DNA of 64,000 bases. It comes from Cylicocyclus nassatus. Lineage: Eukaryota > Nematoda > Chromadorea > Rhabditida > Strongylidae. Below, one piece after another: positions 46,176 to 57,887 of this stretch; positions within the stretch are counted from its first letter, which is position 1, and every line of letters begins with the position of its first letter. The stretch is taken from assembly GCA_958299035.1 (NCBI GenBank), contig CATQJL010000305.1:65305618-65369617 (forward strand), written 5' to 3'. The notes below the pieces were generated by a model, which searched no databases, was not told the DNA's origin, and saw only the letters and a list, made by a program, of their open reading frames with translations. A program made the position numbers and the translations under genes.

Positions 46176-46930
46176 GGTATAAGTCGATAAACGAAAATTG
46201 GTCAGAATTACGAAAAAAATGTCGCCTTTTGGTTTATTTCGTCTAGATTTGTTATTTCTCTAGAACTGAAGTTTGTAGAAGGCCGGAAATTTGGGATCAC
46301 ACCTACAAATGTCAATGCTATAAATTTACCTATGTAGAGCAGCGCAGCCTTGCTTTGACAGGAAAGCACTGGCTTCATTTCTTCGAGTTTTACCAATGGG
46401 ATAATAAGTGAGTGTACACTGAATACTTAATGTGGAAAATATACACTCCAGAATGTTCAAGGTTCCAGGATTTTTTTGGGCGAAGATAGGTTTTTAATAT
46501 TTCGGACTTTTATAACTTCTTGGGCTATTCTTGGAATTTCACGTGGGACAAGTGTGGTGTAGAGATTACGCCCTTTTCTTAAGCTCGCTTTGCTCTAGCT
46601 ATAGGCTTTGCCATACTATTGAGAACACAAAAAGAATTTTTATTGCTGAATTTCAACTTGAGAAGACATATGAGCAAAACTTATATCACTCCGTTAATCT
46701 ACCGAAAAGATCAGGTATGGAACAATGTTATAGGCATCGTAAGCTTCAAAGAACAATTGAGCAAAGTAGATAAGAAGTGTATTCTAAAACTTCAAAGTAA
46801 CAAGATTTTTATTGTGCAAGTTGTCAGAAGCTTTACTCTGTACCTTCTTCCGAGATTTGTAGTTATGAAACCCACATTTATATTTATTGCCAAAACTTCA
46901 CCAAAATGTCCTTTTTCTGATCTTAAATTC
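46176..46930. other. Diverged relative of the 34259-35090 MITE, then intergenic
   Basis: Around 46230-46540 the words GTTATTTCTCTAGAACTGAAG, TTTGTAGAAGGC and GTGAGTGTACACT follow the order of the right arm of 34259-35090. Ends are not defined. The 131-codon frame at 46619-47014 runs into the 42-bp tandem repeat and has no family similarity. Confidence 0.35.
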
Positions 46931-47012
46931 CAGGTATCCTTCGTAGTGCAACTTACAAGGGAAGGATACTACCAGGTATCCTTCGTAGTGCAACTTACAA
47001 GGGAAGGATACT
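46931..47012. repeat. 42-bp tandem duplication ending at a TNA-element terminus
   Basis: A 42-bp unit starting CAGGTATCCTTCG is present twice (starts 46931 and 46973). Each unit is itself a small inverted repeat, GTATCCTT...AAGGATAC, made of the terminus of the neighbouring foldback family. It may be a stacked or duplicated transposon end. Confidence 0.8.
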
Positions 47013-47473
47013 AACTTAGATTCGCCCTTTAAGATGAGACACATATATTTGGAATCAGCTTGGAGCGCCGATTCTGAATGTGCTGTTCCTAGCTGCTTAG
47101 CCTTATTCTGAAGTAAGGTCTCTTTTCCATGCAAAATTTGCGTGCTCCTCGACCTACTGATGCTAAGGCGTCGACGTTTAGGTGATTTTGCAATTGCAAA
47201 AATAAATTCAGAAATTTGCTCCCTTTCAAGGTCGAAAAAATCAATCTGATGCTAGTTAATATCCTAGCACTTTTCTTTTCGAGCGGATTCTTATCTAAAC
47301 GCCGTCTTACGACATTCAGAAGTTTGTTAATTACTCACAACAGCAAGCCCATAACTCGCTTTGGAGTAACGCCAAGCAGGTAGGAACGGCTTTTTTGAAA
47401 TCAGCATTCAAAGCTGATTCCGAATATACGTGTCTTATTTCACAAACCGATCTAAACTAGTATCTTTCCCTTG
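46998..47473. mobile_element. TNA-target foldback element (member 4), no tRNA-like module
   Basis: Left end CAAGGGAAGGATACTAACTT, right end inverted (AACTAGTATCTTTCCCTTG), TTA on both sides (46995-46997 and 47474-47476). The subterminal GACACATATATTTGGAATCA is shared with member 3 and inverted in the right arm. No A/B boxes are seen in the 300-bp middle, so the tRNA-like cargo is not essential to the family. Confidence 0.82.
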
Positions 47474-47476
47474 TTA

Positions 47477-48118
47477 GATTTATAATTTGCACAAGCTCTT
47501 AGCTAGTTCTACGATGTAAAGAGTCAGTAAGAATTAAAAATATCGCTTGGATTCACCAACAAACTGGTATCGTTGAAAAAGAAGCTCTAACAGACGATTT
47601 TTATAGGTGGAGCTTTGCTAATTTGATAAGAAAGGTGTATAAAAGCTTTTCGCTCTTTTCGATCCGCATTAGTTTGGCGGAGATTACAGCTAGTGCAATC
47701 ATTTTCGCGGATATTAGAAACTGTGAAGCTATTGTTCCTCGCAATTCTCGTGCACTATCAGTTTGTCATGAATTTGTCTGAATGCTATGCAGATAACTGC
47801 ATTGGATATACTGAAAATGTCTATATTTGTATCATTTTCTCTTCTTTCGTGAAGAGAGTCTCTGAAAATGATTCGTTATATCTGATTGGACAAGAAATAT
47901 CGACTTGTATTTTTTTACGTCTTGCAAAAGAATTTAGAAAGAAATTAAAGTCAATTTGGAGAGATTGAAAAACAGCGACTCTGTCTTATGCTTCTCATCC
48001 TCATCATAGTATGGTTCGATACAGCAAATTCTTCTCAAATTCATCTGGAAAGCTCTCTGCAAGGGCGACCTGCCTGAATAAATTGCATGGAACTACATAT
48101 TTGCAATCGGTGAGAGGC
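47477..48118. other. Intergenic, nothing recognised
   Basis: AT-rich. A 91-codon + frame (47693-47968) has no recognisable domain. Confidence 0.4.
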
Positions 48119-49185
48119 GGTCGATTGATACCCGAACAGCCGCTTGCAGCCGCACCGGGTGGTAACTGGCGAGGAGCGACGCAGGCTTACTTGCGTTGCA
48201 CTACGCGGCTGCCCGAATCTCCTGCCATTCACTCAATACACTCTGAGGTGCGAAAAGGCCTAGGTCGTGCATCACAGTTCTGATGGCGCAGCCAATACAA
48301 TCAAATTAGAAATGACTGGAATATGTATACTGACGTAACGAGTCACCAAATCAGGTACTTGCTAGCAAATCAGTCGAGATTTTGAAACAAAATTTAAATC
48401 TTTTGCATTTTCCTACTGATCATCTTGTATTCCAACAATCTTTGAAGATAAGTTGCTTTGAATTTTTCAACTGTGGTGGGATTATTAGCTTGAATTGTTT
48501 TTCCGCTTCCCGAAAAACTGAATGCCTCCTAAAAATTCCCGTTTTTCATTCATCAACTGAATACGATTGCAACTAATTTTTGAAATTTTTGAAACTCCCT
48601 AATTTTCAGAGTATGACAATATCTCGCACGTCTTTTGTAATAGATAGGCATGAACGTATGAACTCTAATACTCTACGAATTTTGCCGTTCAAGCCAATCT
48701 TCTCAAGAAATTTTTAGGAATTCGAGTTAAAATTTCAAAAACCGAGTTAAATTACTTTCAAAAAAAAACAGGTTTTCGAATAACTTATTCGACCATTTCC
48801 AGATATTTTCCTTTTCCAAAATCTCCTTTCTAAGGTGTGTCAATACTCGATGAATTCAAAAAATTTTAAAAACCCTAAGTCGGATGGTCCAATCGTTTGA
48901 GTATTTCTAATTATTGTTCTGACTTTTCGTTTGAATATTTTTAGAATCTTTTGTTGAAATTGTTTCATTGAAACCTTCACTCATAGAAATTTTAGGCCGT
49001 CACAACTGTATAATCCAGTCATTTCGCACCTCAGAGAGTGGTGGCGAGAGACCGTAAGTGAGAGAGATGAGAGAGGCGAGAGGGACTGACTCGTAGCGCA
49101 GCGCAATAAGGGTTGCGTCGCACCTCGGTAATAACCACACGGTGCGGCTGCGAGCGGCTGTCCGGGTATCAATTGATACGGACCC
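48119..49185. repeat. Foldback repeat with GC-rich arms and AT-rich loop
   Basis: The left arm (48119-48260) and the right arm (49015-49185) are inverted copies. They share ATTGATACCCGAACAGCCGC, a GCAGCCGCACCG block, and an inner CTCTGAGGTGCGAAA. The loop is AT-rich, and its outer parts (GAAATGACTGGA) still pair. Exact ends and target duplication were not resolved. Frames in the arms on both strands are mirror images. Confidence 0.7.
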
Positions 49186-49230
49186 GCAATCGGTGACCAT
49201 TAATTTCGGTTCATTTTGTCGTAAATATTA

Positions 49231-49528
49231 GGCCCCCGCCAGAGTGCCGAAGCCACGCCAGTGCTGCGCCAACGCCGAGCCAGCGCCGAGCTGTCCCATT
49301 TGTTCGGGGCGGGGCTAGCTGACCCTCTGCGGGCAAGGGCTACCGGTGCTGCTGGCAGATTCGATCAAAAATAGGTGCATCTACCTGGCTGAGAACTAGG
49401 TCAGCTAGCCCCACCCAACGATATGCACGTGTATCGATCGAAACAGCGCTGGGGCAGCTTGGCGTTAGCTCGGCGCTGGCTCGGCGCCGGCGCAGCGCTA
49501 GCGTGGCTTTCGCACTCTAGCGGGAGCC
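49231..49528. mobile_element. 298-bp PIF/Harbinger-like MITE inserted in a mariner terminus
   Basis: Left end GGCCCCCGCCAGAGTGCCGA, right end inverted (TCGCACTCTAGCGGGAGCC), flanked by perfect TTA (49228-49230 and 49529-49531). The arms include GGCGCTGGCTCGG-type repeats and GGTCAGCTAGCCC. The TTA on the right is the first three bases of TTAGGTTGATGC, a mariner-type left end, so the element inserted exactly in that terminus. Confidence 0.85.
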
Positions 49529-49880
49529 TTAGGTTGATGCAAAAATAATGGCCGGTTTGCGAATTCTTACTTTGGCCTATAACTTTCTGATAAATCCACA
49601 TTTTCGAATGCAATAAAAACCATCGAGCAGCAAACCTCTGTAATACCAACGCACCTTCATCTATACCCAAATCATAAATGTGCATAATAATCTGAGTTAA
49701 AAAAACAAAAAAGATTTTTTCTATAACCTTGTTTTAACGAATCATAACTTTCTTCGCAGTTAGTTATTATGATAACTTGCCTGTCTTGTAGTTGCAAGCC
49801 AGTAGAACAAAAAGATGAGAAGGCTCGAAGAAGGAAAATTTCAAAAGAAAAAATCAGTCTCCTCAACATATAGTAGGCCT
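49529..49880. mobile_element. Mariner-type left terminus, partner not found
   Basis: TTAGGTTGATGCAAAAATAA starts at 49529. Without the nested element the sequence would read ...AAATATTAGGTTGATGC, a TA target followed by a canonical end. I did not find the inverted right end. The right boundary given is arbitrary. Confidence 0.5.
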
Positions 49881-50060
49881 CAAAATCCCGAATTATAGGG
49901 GTTCTAATTTTCTCTGAGTACTAAAGAGCTGAATGTTTTTGCAAAACAGTCAACAGAATATCTAACCCCTACGCTTATGGAATTGAGCAAAGCTTTGGCG
50001 GTTGCCTTTTTGACACAATGACGATCTCTTGACACAAATGATTGTCAATGATTAGATCTA

Positions 50061-50809
50061 TTAGGTTGATTCAGAAGTTCTGTCGCTTTGATTCTAAAAA
50101 AATCGTAACTGCTCTCTATGTGACTACTAAATTACAAAAGACATCACCAGAAGAAAAAAATTTATCTACTTTTCAATGGTTTTCGCTGCTCTCTGACGAC
50201 AAAAGACTCTAGAGATAGAAATTCGGATAGGAGAACCACTCAAACTCTGATTTTCGAAAATAAATGTTGAAAATCTAAATCGCTTTAGAAAATTCTCACA
50301 GCATGTTCTCAAAAGGTCTTATGAGCTAGCTTTCTAATAGTGCTTCCCTGATTTTTGAAGATTGCGCTGATCGAGCTTCTCTACGAAGAGCTATGATCCT
50401 CGTGAAAAATGCAAAAACGGCAAAAATGACGTTAAACCTAAATCATAACTTTTTATAGAAAAGCTCAATCAGCAAGATTTTGGGACCATTAGAAAGAGCA
50501 TCTTTAAAAAACTCTGCTCTGAATAAATAATAATACTAATAATAATAATAAATAATCAATACGTGCTCTCAGATTTTTCTGGACCGTTTCAAATTTTTGA
50601 CGTATTATTTTTGAAAATCGAGACTTCGAGTGGCTTTGCTTCTCTGATTTTTACCTCTGAAGTCATCTGTTGTCAAGAAGCCAGAAAAAAATTTGAAAAC
50701 TAGATGAATTTTCCTGTAAGGCGATATTTTTTATAAGCAAATACATTCGCATAAAAAGCAGTTACGAATTTTTCAAGATCAAAGCGACAGAACTTTTGAA
50801 TCAACCTAA
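50061..50809. mobile_element. Mariner-derived foldback MITE
   Basis: Left end TTAGGTTGATTCAGAAGTTC, right end inverted AACTTTTGAATCAACCTAA. TA on the left; the right flank is TG. The terminal TTCTGTCGCTTTGAT is inverted too. The arms contain CTCTGACGACAAAAGACTC-like blocks. An (AAT)n tract at 50527-50552 interrupts the right arm. 749 bp, non-coding. Confidence 0.88.
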
Positions 50810-51300
50810 TGATAAAATGACGCCCATCCTGGGACAAACTCATTTTAGAAGTTTCCTTTTGCGCTGGATTTAGAATTAATTTCCGTCTTATTTGTCACCC
50901 TCACAGAGCTACTGTAGGTATACTGTAAGTGGCAAAATGCTGATTTTATCTCTAGGAAATGTGATCCGTGACAGACCTTGATCCCAAAAGACAAACAGCT
51001 CAAAGTTTGCACTGTCACCAATGTGTTAAAGAATGGAGCATATAACGACCGCAAACGCCAACCATGCTGAGCGCCGATATACAGAGTAAAATTCAAAAGA
51101 AATAGTCGAGTGTGCATAATGCAAACAATTTCTTCTACCCACATTAGTTGAATTTTCGAAGAAGTGCCGTTCATTCGTGGTTTAATTCTGGCTAAAAAAG
51201 TAATTGCAATGAAATTCTAGTTTTGGATGCGGTTATTGTAGCTTTGTAACTACTTGGATGAGCCTGAAAGCCATCTCCAACAATCACCATTATCATAATA

Positions 51301-51383
51301 AAGCGCAGGCACCCCCATCTGACGCCATCGGCGGCAGATGGATGTCTGTGCGTGCCGCTTTGGGTTTGTTTACCGCTGCGCTT
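51301..51383. mobile_element. 83-bp TA-flanked mini-MITE
   Basis: AAGCGCAGGC at the left and CTGCGCTT at the right are inverted, with TA outside (51299-51300 and 51384-51385). An inner CATCTGACGCC/GGCGGCAGATG hairpin forms the middle. Confidence 0.55.
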
Positions 51384-51919
51384 TATAGAAGAAAGGCAAA
51401 GTATTAATATTATAAGAGAAATTTTTTCAAATCATGTTGTTAGAAGGAAACATTTATTCGCATTCCGGTTTCGGGGCTGAGAACTATACCGGTCATGCGA
51501 CTTTCTGGGTGCCCCTCATCAGTAGTTCCCAAGGAAGTGTTCCTTCCTTCTTTGAAACGGATTCAGCATACCACTAAAAGACCTCTTTCACGCTCTATAA
51601 ATGATTGAAGTAGACGTCTAGCCTAATCTGTTAAAAAATTACAAAGCTTTATAGAACCGCACTCGAAACTAGTAATTCATTGCATTCAATTTTTTGGCCA
51701 AAATTCAAGCGCAAATGTTGGCGCTCTTTCGGTTAGCTTTTGTATGTGATGGAAATTGCTTACCTTACCCACACATGACTGTATTTTTTGATGTCTAGAC
51801 TGAGATAGCAGCTTCTCAACACGGGTTAGTAGTTGCGGTCACTCTAAGGCGAAAGGCTTGCAGATTTTTCAGAAAGTAACAGCAAGTCAAAGTGAGACAC
51901 CATTTTTTGCATAAAGCTA

Positions 51920-51968
51920 ATATGTGTTTCCGCTCGCGCTGCTTCGGCACGCGAGTGGAAACACATAT
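51920..51968. other. Near-perfect 19-bp hairpin
   Basis: ATATGTGTTTCCGCTCGCG (51920-51938) pairs with the sequence at 51950-51968 in 18 of 19 positions; the one exception would be a G-T pair in RNA. The loop is 11 nt. It could be a small foldback element, a structured RNA or a miRNA-like precursor; nothing here decides which. Confidence 0.6.
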
Positions 51969-54190
51969 ACTGTCGTACGGAAAGGCCCATTTTGCAGAGA
52001 AAATAGTCCAAAAGCTTACTGGCACCATCGAAGCATTGATTGAGCCGAGCGCAACTACAATGGAGGGGTACTGAAGACAAGGAGGTAAATACAATCATGC
52101 CCGTGGCGAGTTTGTGAGATATTCTTATTTTCTGTGACTGCAGGACACCCCAAAAATATCTCTATCGTTTGATCCTTGGTATCATTTTGCCATAGTGTCT
52201 TAAACCGATCTCTGGGCACCATACTCTACATCTCGCTTGAAACGAGAATTATAGTTCAAAGTGCATTATCGGATGCTCTTCGTTAGGAGAGGATAATGGT
52301 TCGAACGCATGAGGGCCTTTGCAAATTTGCTGAAATGCCATAATTTTTTCAAAAAATCAAGATCTTTTGAAGTGTGACATTTAGAACAGCAGACTTCGGC
52401 ATTCAATTTTGTGCATATTTGAGCAGAGTTGAGAGCAATCAGGTTTTGTTGATTTTTGAAAACACTTCTGAATGTACTCGGCATGAATGTCAAGCGGATG
52501 TCAAGGCAATGTGCGAAGTTTATATCTAGATCGATCCTAATTCATAACTAATTTCAGCTCTTTTGGAGTTCTAAAGGAGCATTGTTCCTCAGTAGTGCAA
52601 AACTGTTATCAAAATGTACTGTGTAAACCTACAGCAATGGCAATCAGAAGGTATTTACAAATACCATTCATTCTGCAAATGTCCTACTCAAAAACTGTCA
52701 GAGGGTGCATTTCAGTCCATCATAGTTTTCACTGTGCGCCTCAAAAAACTAAAAAACTCGCGCCTTTCAAAAATCTTACATGCTCTTTAAACTGATTTTG
52801 TGAGTGTTTTTCCTATAATTTCAAAGTTTTCTGGTAATGCACTTTCGAAAAAGCTGCAAAAACAGTCTATCCGAAATTCCAGCTTTTTATGCGTCATATG
52901 CCCTTCAAATGTGAATAGCCTCAAATTTGTATAGCGGAGATTTTAGGTGAGCAGCTAAAAGCATAGACACTTTGAGTAGGTCTCTTCAAGAATTTGAATC
53001 GGTAGCTTGATAACATGAAAATTGATGGATTTTGGAGCATCTATGGATGAATTGCAAGGAAAGTTGTCCTGAAAACGTCTTGAAAGAACGGCCATTATTA
53101 TTACATGACTCAGTAGAGATGGACGATTCAGGACTAGTTGAATACCATTTAGTGCAGATGGAGTTTCGAAAAAGGCAGACTTAGATAAGTGCATTACAAG
53201 TGCATTGCAGACACTGCCCACGGAACGCAACTCGCTTAACCTAAAAACTTGTTTTGTAGCCTTGCATCAGAAGAGATTAGTCAATAGTGTTAGAGTGTCC
53301 TACTGCTAAAACGACCTCTATACCTATTCCAATTCCTGTTTGACAAAGCGTTGTAATGCGAGTTACAGGTCAGGGTAAATGGTCGGAACATCAAAATGCA
53401 TCTAACATTGATCGATCTCAAACTTTGTAAGGCTCGCATAATTCTCCAGTGCGCGGGTTACTCTAAACCCTCCTACCAAGTGTTATCTCTTATCATCTGG
53501 CGAACATTAACAATTAGTAACTGGTTGCAAGAGCACATCAAAAGCCATAAATTTCACATGTGCATCTAAAGGTCACTAATTCCCAACGACATTTATCTTC
53601 TTAATGCTAAGTTCAACATTGAGGGCATGCACGGAAACAAGGTACATCACCTGACGAAATTATCACGCACACACATGTTCATTGACAAGGAAGAAGGCAC
53701 AATCCTCCGAGATGGAGGAAGAGAGGAGGGGCGTGCCCAGGATTACGTAAAGGAAGGGGAAGTGAAGATGTAGTAGCACTCCGTTTTCTCGATTTGTTGT
53801 CTGCCTTATATACAGTCCTCAGTCCAGTACCGTCATTTTTCGAGCACGTCCTTCGGCGGAGTTTATGTTTTCATAACGTGATTACAGTATATTGCGTTGT
53901 ACCGGAAGCTTCTTAGGTCACTTTTTCCTCCGCCTCAATTTTTAACCGCGAGCTTTACTCATCTTCGGGCTGAAGCGTGACCGTTTCTTTCTTAGGATGA
54001 TTCGTGCAGTTTGCAACTCCTTCTGCAAATCCTCTCCATAACTTTTGCATCACAATGTAACGTGCATTAAAAGCTATTCTTCATCACTTTGTTAGAGATT
54101 ACTTAATTCCGGTGACAATTTTCATAGTAACACTGTGCGAGCATTTCGAACCGTATATACCAAGGGCTAATCTTGTGAAGTAGTGCATAC

Positions 54191-54200
54191 TTTTTCAGCC
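54191..54200 (+). promoter_or_regulatory. Probable splice-leader acceptor before UGT-2
   Basis: TTTTTCAG lies two bases before the ATG at 54201. This matches the nematode 3' splice consensus (UUUUCAG) and is a likely trans-splice acceptor for a splice leader. It also supports this ATG as the start. Confidence 0.55.
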
Positions 54201-56228
54201 ATGTTAGTAATCCTGCTTCTACTTCTACTTGCTTGGAACAGTCACCCATACAAAATCCTCGTTGTCAATCCCAAAATCGCATATAGTCATATGAATTTCA
54301 TGGGTAGGATAGCTGACATTCTTGTGGAAGCGGGCCATGATGTGGTGAGTTCCAATTGCATCATCAACTTCCTCTTTGTGGTTTCAAATTCTGGAAGGAG
54401 AACGTAACATATATTTCATTTGTACTACTGAACTACCAATGAAAGATGAGATGTTTTTATCAAAATTGTAGCAAAAGAAATGTTGATTCGGTGAGACTGC
54501 GGTTTTGTAACTAGAATATTAAGAACTCTTCCAAGAAAAATAGTGAATTCGAAATTCTACTCTCACAGATCTACAATCTTCTAAAGTGTTGAGACTCTTA
54601 TTTGTATTCCGTAGCATCTAGCAAGCAGTTATTGAACTTTCTTTGATATACACAGGTGACTCTGCAGCCGGTGCTCTCAGAGTATGTAGACAATGGAACA
54701 ATGAAGTCTTATCTAATTCAAAGGGACGTTGATGATCGCTTGAAAGCAGAAATTTCAAATCTGAAGGGGAATCCAGAGGTCCACAAGGGCATATATACTG
54801 GCAGCATGCGCCCCAGCGACGTGATCAAAGTAGGTTTTTTGGCGGAATAAAATTAATCACAAATTAATTAATCTCAACCTGTGAAAGAGCTTTTCTACCT
54901 AGATGCTTCCTCCATGGGCACGGTGGATAGAGGGGTCAGTGACAAGTAGGTGCTCATCAACATGATTTCAAGCTAATAAAGACCCTTCATCAATGCTTTC
55001 AGCTCTTCTGAAGGATAAGGAGTTGATGGAATTCCTCAAAGCTGAGAACTTTGATGTAGGCATAGCAGAACTTTTTGATTTTATTGGCATAGGTAATTCC
55101 CAATCTGTTGTAGTCTAGAATCTAGACGTGCTATGCTAAACTATTTAGCTGTGTTTGAGGCCATAAACCTTAAAAACATTATTGGTACTCATTCGTATGC
55201 TTCTTTGGTGGAAGGTACAGCATATGCCATTGGTGTACCGGTTATTCCCAGCTTTATACCAGGTAATTTCAAACACAAACTTACATCAAACTTGTACAAA
55301 TGGCGACTACAGCCACACAAGGAGTTACCGATGACTCAGCATCGTTTTCAACTCGGGCGACCAATCTTATGTTTACCTTCTATTGCTGGTACTACCAAAA
55401 AGGGCTTGCGAATGCGGCGGAATCTGCAATGGTGAAGGAATTGGGAAAATCTGCAACACCTATTTGGGTGAATTTTGAATGCTGGAAGACCCTTTCGTTT
55501 ACAGAAGCGAATCTTATTTGCTTCATTTTTAGGATTCTGTTTCGAATATGTCGTACATATTGACCAATAGCATTCCTTATTTGGATTTTGCAAAACCCTC
55601 TCTCCATAACATTGTCGAAATAGGCGGTATAGGCGTAAAAGAACCTAGAGCGCTGGGAAAGGTATTAGTTTGTGGTTGTTTCTGCTTTGAATGCCGTGGG
55701 ATTATTCTAGGAATGGGATCGAATGCTTGGTTTACGCTCACAGACTGTGCTAATCTCTTTTGGAACTTTGGCAAATAGCAGCTGTATGCCAGATCAAATA
55801 AAGAAAGCCATTGTCAAAGTCGCCAAATCGTAAGGTCCGTGCGGCCGCATTCCCGTACAATCTCTCTGCATCTTCAGATTCTCCGGTGTCACATTCATTT
55901 GGAAATATGAAGATCCTGATAATGCACAATTCGCATCTGACGTTGAGAACTTGTTCTTAACAAAGTGGACACCTCAAAGTGACCTACTGGGTGGGTATCT
56001 GTCATTGTATCATTCATCTGCAGTCCTTTCAAAAAATTGCGGCCTAGAAATTTCCATGTCAGCTGAGCCAAAACTTGCTTCCAGCTGACGATCGCCTGTC
56101 GTTATTTGTGACTCACGGAGGAGCTGGTAGTTTGACGGAAAGCGCTTATCTCGGCACACCTCTCGTTGTGGTGCCCCTCTTTGCTGATCAGCTTAGGAAT
56201 GCTATGTTGGCTGTGAAATTTGGATTTG
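54201..56228 (+). CDS. UDP-glucuronosyltransferase (UGT-2), last exons not found
   Basis: It would glycosylate lipophilic metabolites or xenobiotics in the ER lumen. Ten exons: 54201-54344, 54656-54829, 54903-54945, 55003-55092, 55149-55262, 55322-55467, 55533-55661, 55711-55829, 55878-55990 and 56085-56228. All are bounded by AG/GT and the frame stays open. Residues 1-15 are a hydrophobic signal peptide, followed by YKILVVNPKIAYSHMNFMG. The donor half has GLRSQTVLISFGT, then FIWKYEDP, KWTPQSDLLG and the UGT signature FVTHGGAGSLTESAYLGTP with PLFADQ. Exon 3 is only 43 nt and is matched in length and phase by UGT-1. Exon lengths equal those of UGT-1 except exons 2, 5 and 9. Introns are 53-341 nt. 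The exons for the C-terminal ~115 residues and the membrane anchor were not recognised between 56229 and 64000. Either intron 10 is very long or the 3' end was lost. Confidence 0.92.
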
Positions 56229-57251
56229 GTAAGCAATGACTTTTTGAACTTAAACTAAGTGGCAGCGAATGTGGAGCCGGATGTTCTTTAAGATAAAGGG
56301 GGTGGCCTGTTTCCGACCCTGAAAGATAAAGTGCGTTTGAGACTCGTAGGTAATTTTTGAAAAAGGCAAAGAAAAGTGGTAGGGTACCATTTGAAAATGC
56401 TTCCATGCTGTGGTTTTATGAGGTCATTGAGCAGAGATTTGACCCTTCTGTAGAAGAAGCTTTAGTCGTCCGTTAATGATGCACTCATTATTAGTAGCTC
56501 AAGACAAAAGTCACCAAGAATTACGATACTAAGAACTTCATCGAGATAGAGCTGATATGGTGCAGTTTGCGCTCCATTTCCGAAAGGAAAAGGAATGCTA
56601 TAAAACAAAGATCGCTAGTTTTTTCTCGTTTTGCCCAGTAGCACAGTTAGACAATAAGGCAAGCAATTAATGATGCAGTATTGCTGAAACAAAAAATCTT
56701 GAGCTTGCCGTTTTTACATCAAGCGCTGATGCTACAGTGCCTTTTGAGAGTACATTCGTATGGGCTGTGAAGAGGAAACAGCTGACCTTCCTGTACAAGA
56801 CGAAAAATTCCATTTATTAGCAATATATTTTTTTTTCAAAAGTGAAGGCAAAGCTGTTGCCCTATTCATTGCATCTCTGATACTTAGGGCACGAATTCAC
56901 GTTACGTAGGGACGTAGGAATCTCTCCGATCTGGCTTCAGTTCTCGCCGCCAACCCGGCGTCACCTCAAAGTTCGGCGAAACCAGGAATGATATCCACGA
57001 AAGTCCCCGCGAAATGGGCTTTTCGTGCGAATAAAATGCGGTGCGATAAGATATCGCATTCGCAAATCCATTCATTCCATACAAAATTCTTCAGCAAACT
57101 TTTCTCCAACTTGCCTCAACCTGTTTACTCACTCTTACAAACTCATTTCTACCAAGTGGTTGATATCTAACTAGGGCTGACCTAACATTACGATGACAGG
57201 ACATGAATATTCTATGCTTTCACACTTCATTATACATCAAAAAATGCCATC
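56229..57251. other. Presumed start of UGT-2 intron 10 or 3' flank
   Basis: It begins with a good donor (GTAAGC at 56229). I looked for the GMMLDK-like exon and the ARRIRDLLAKRPFSPEEK-like exon seen in UGT-1 and found neither here. No other gene is seen. Confidence 0.4.
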
Positions 57252-57887
57252 CAGGGCCCGGCACGCGTTGGTTTGGAGCATTTTTGGAAACGAAGTCCCC
57301 CATGACTTCGCGAAAATTTACGAAGTCCCTCTTGACAGAACAGTCAGAGTTAATCAAATTAACAATAAAAAAGCAAAAAAAGCGCATTTTGAGGCACCTA
57401 ATGTAACAAAAAAGCGAAAAGAAAACATCTCGAGTTGATTAAAGGATCTGTCATTGGGTAGGGTACCATTTTAGTGCTCAGAATGTCGAAAATGTCGACT
57501 TGTGTAAACTCTCCGATATATAAGCTCCGAACCAACCCGGATGGTTTGGTGTTGGTCTAGAAACCAACAAATTCTGGAACGGATATTAGGACACATAAGT
57601 TTTTGAAACTTTTTACATAACATAGTTTGGAGTAATGTTGTATACATGTTAGCTCAAATTCGGCGTCGTGTGATTGTTTGTGCGCTGTAAACAAGCCATT
57701 TGTTTGTTTGAGTTATGCGTTTGAAATTCGCGCGCTTGCGAAAGAACGCGTTCAACTCGTAAAACCTGACATATTCGCCGTTTTCTTATCGGCGCTTCCC
57801 CCAGGACTTTATAAAAACGATATTCCCAATGCTTCCAACTTCAAAAACGAGTCCAGTTTGACCCCAGACCATCTGTGCCGAGCCCTG
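57252..57887. mobile_element. CAGGGCCCGGCAC-ended dispersed element, copy 1
   Basis: Left end CCAGGGCCCGGCACGCG; right end inverted CTGTGCCGAGCCCTG. It is collinear with the second copy at 62920-63782: shared blocks are a CGAAGTC/CGAAAATTTACGAA segment, ACATAAGTTT, CTGTAAACAAGC and CGCGCGCTT. The 77-codon frame at 57678-57911 is part of the repeat. Class unknown. Confidence 0.65.

Larger units (their letters stand above)
50810..54190. other. Intergenic upstream of UGT-2
   Basis: No gene recognised. It contains an 83-bp TA-flanked mini-palindrome (51301-51383), a hairpin (51920-51968), and a half copy of the CAGGGTGTCC family near 52141-52290 (GTTTGATCC and a degraded arm). A purine-rich stretch lies at about 53690-53780. 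CTTATATACA at about 53807 could be a TATA-like element for UGT-2, but it is almost 400 bp from the start codon. Confidence 0.4.
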
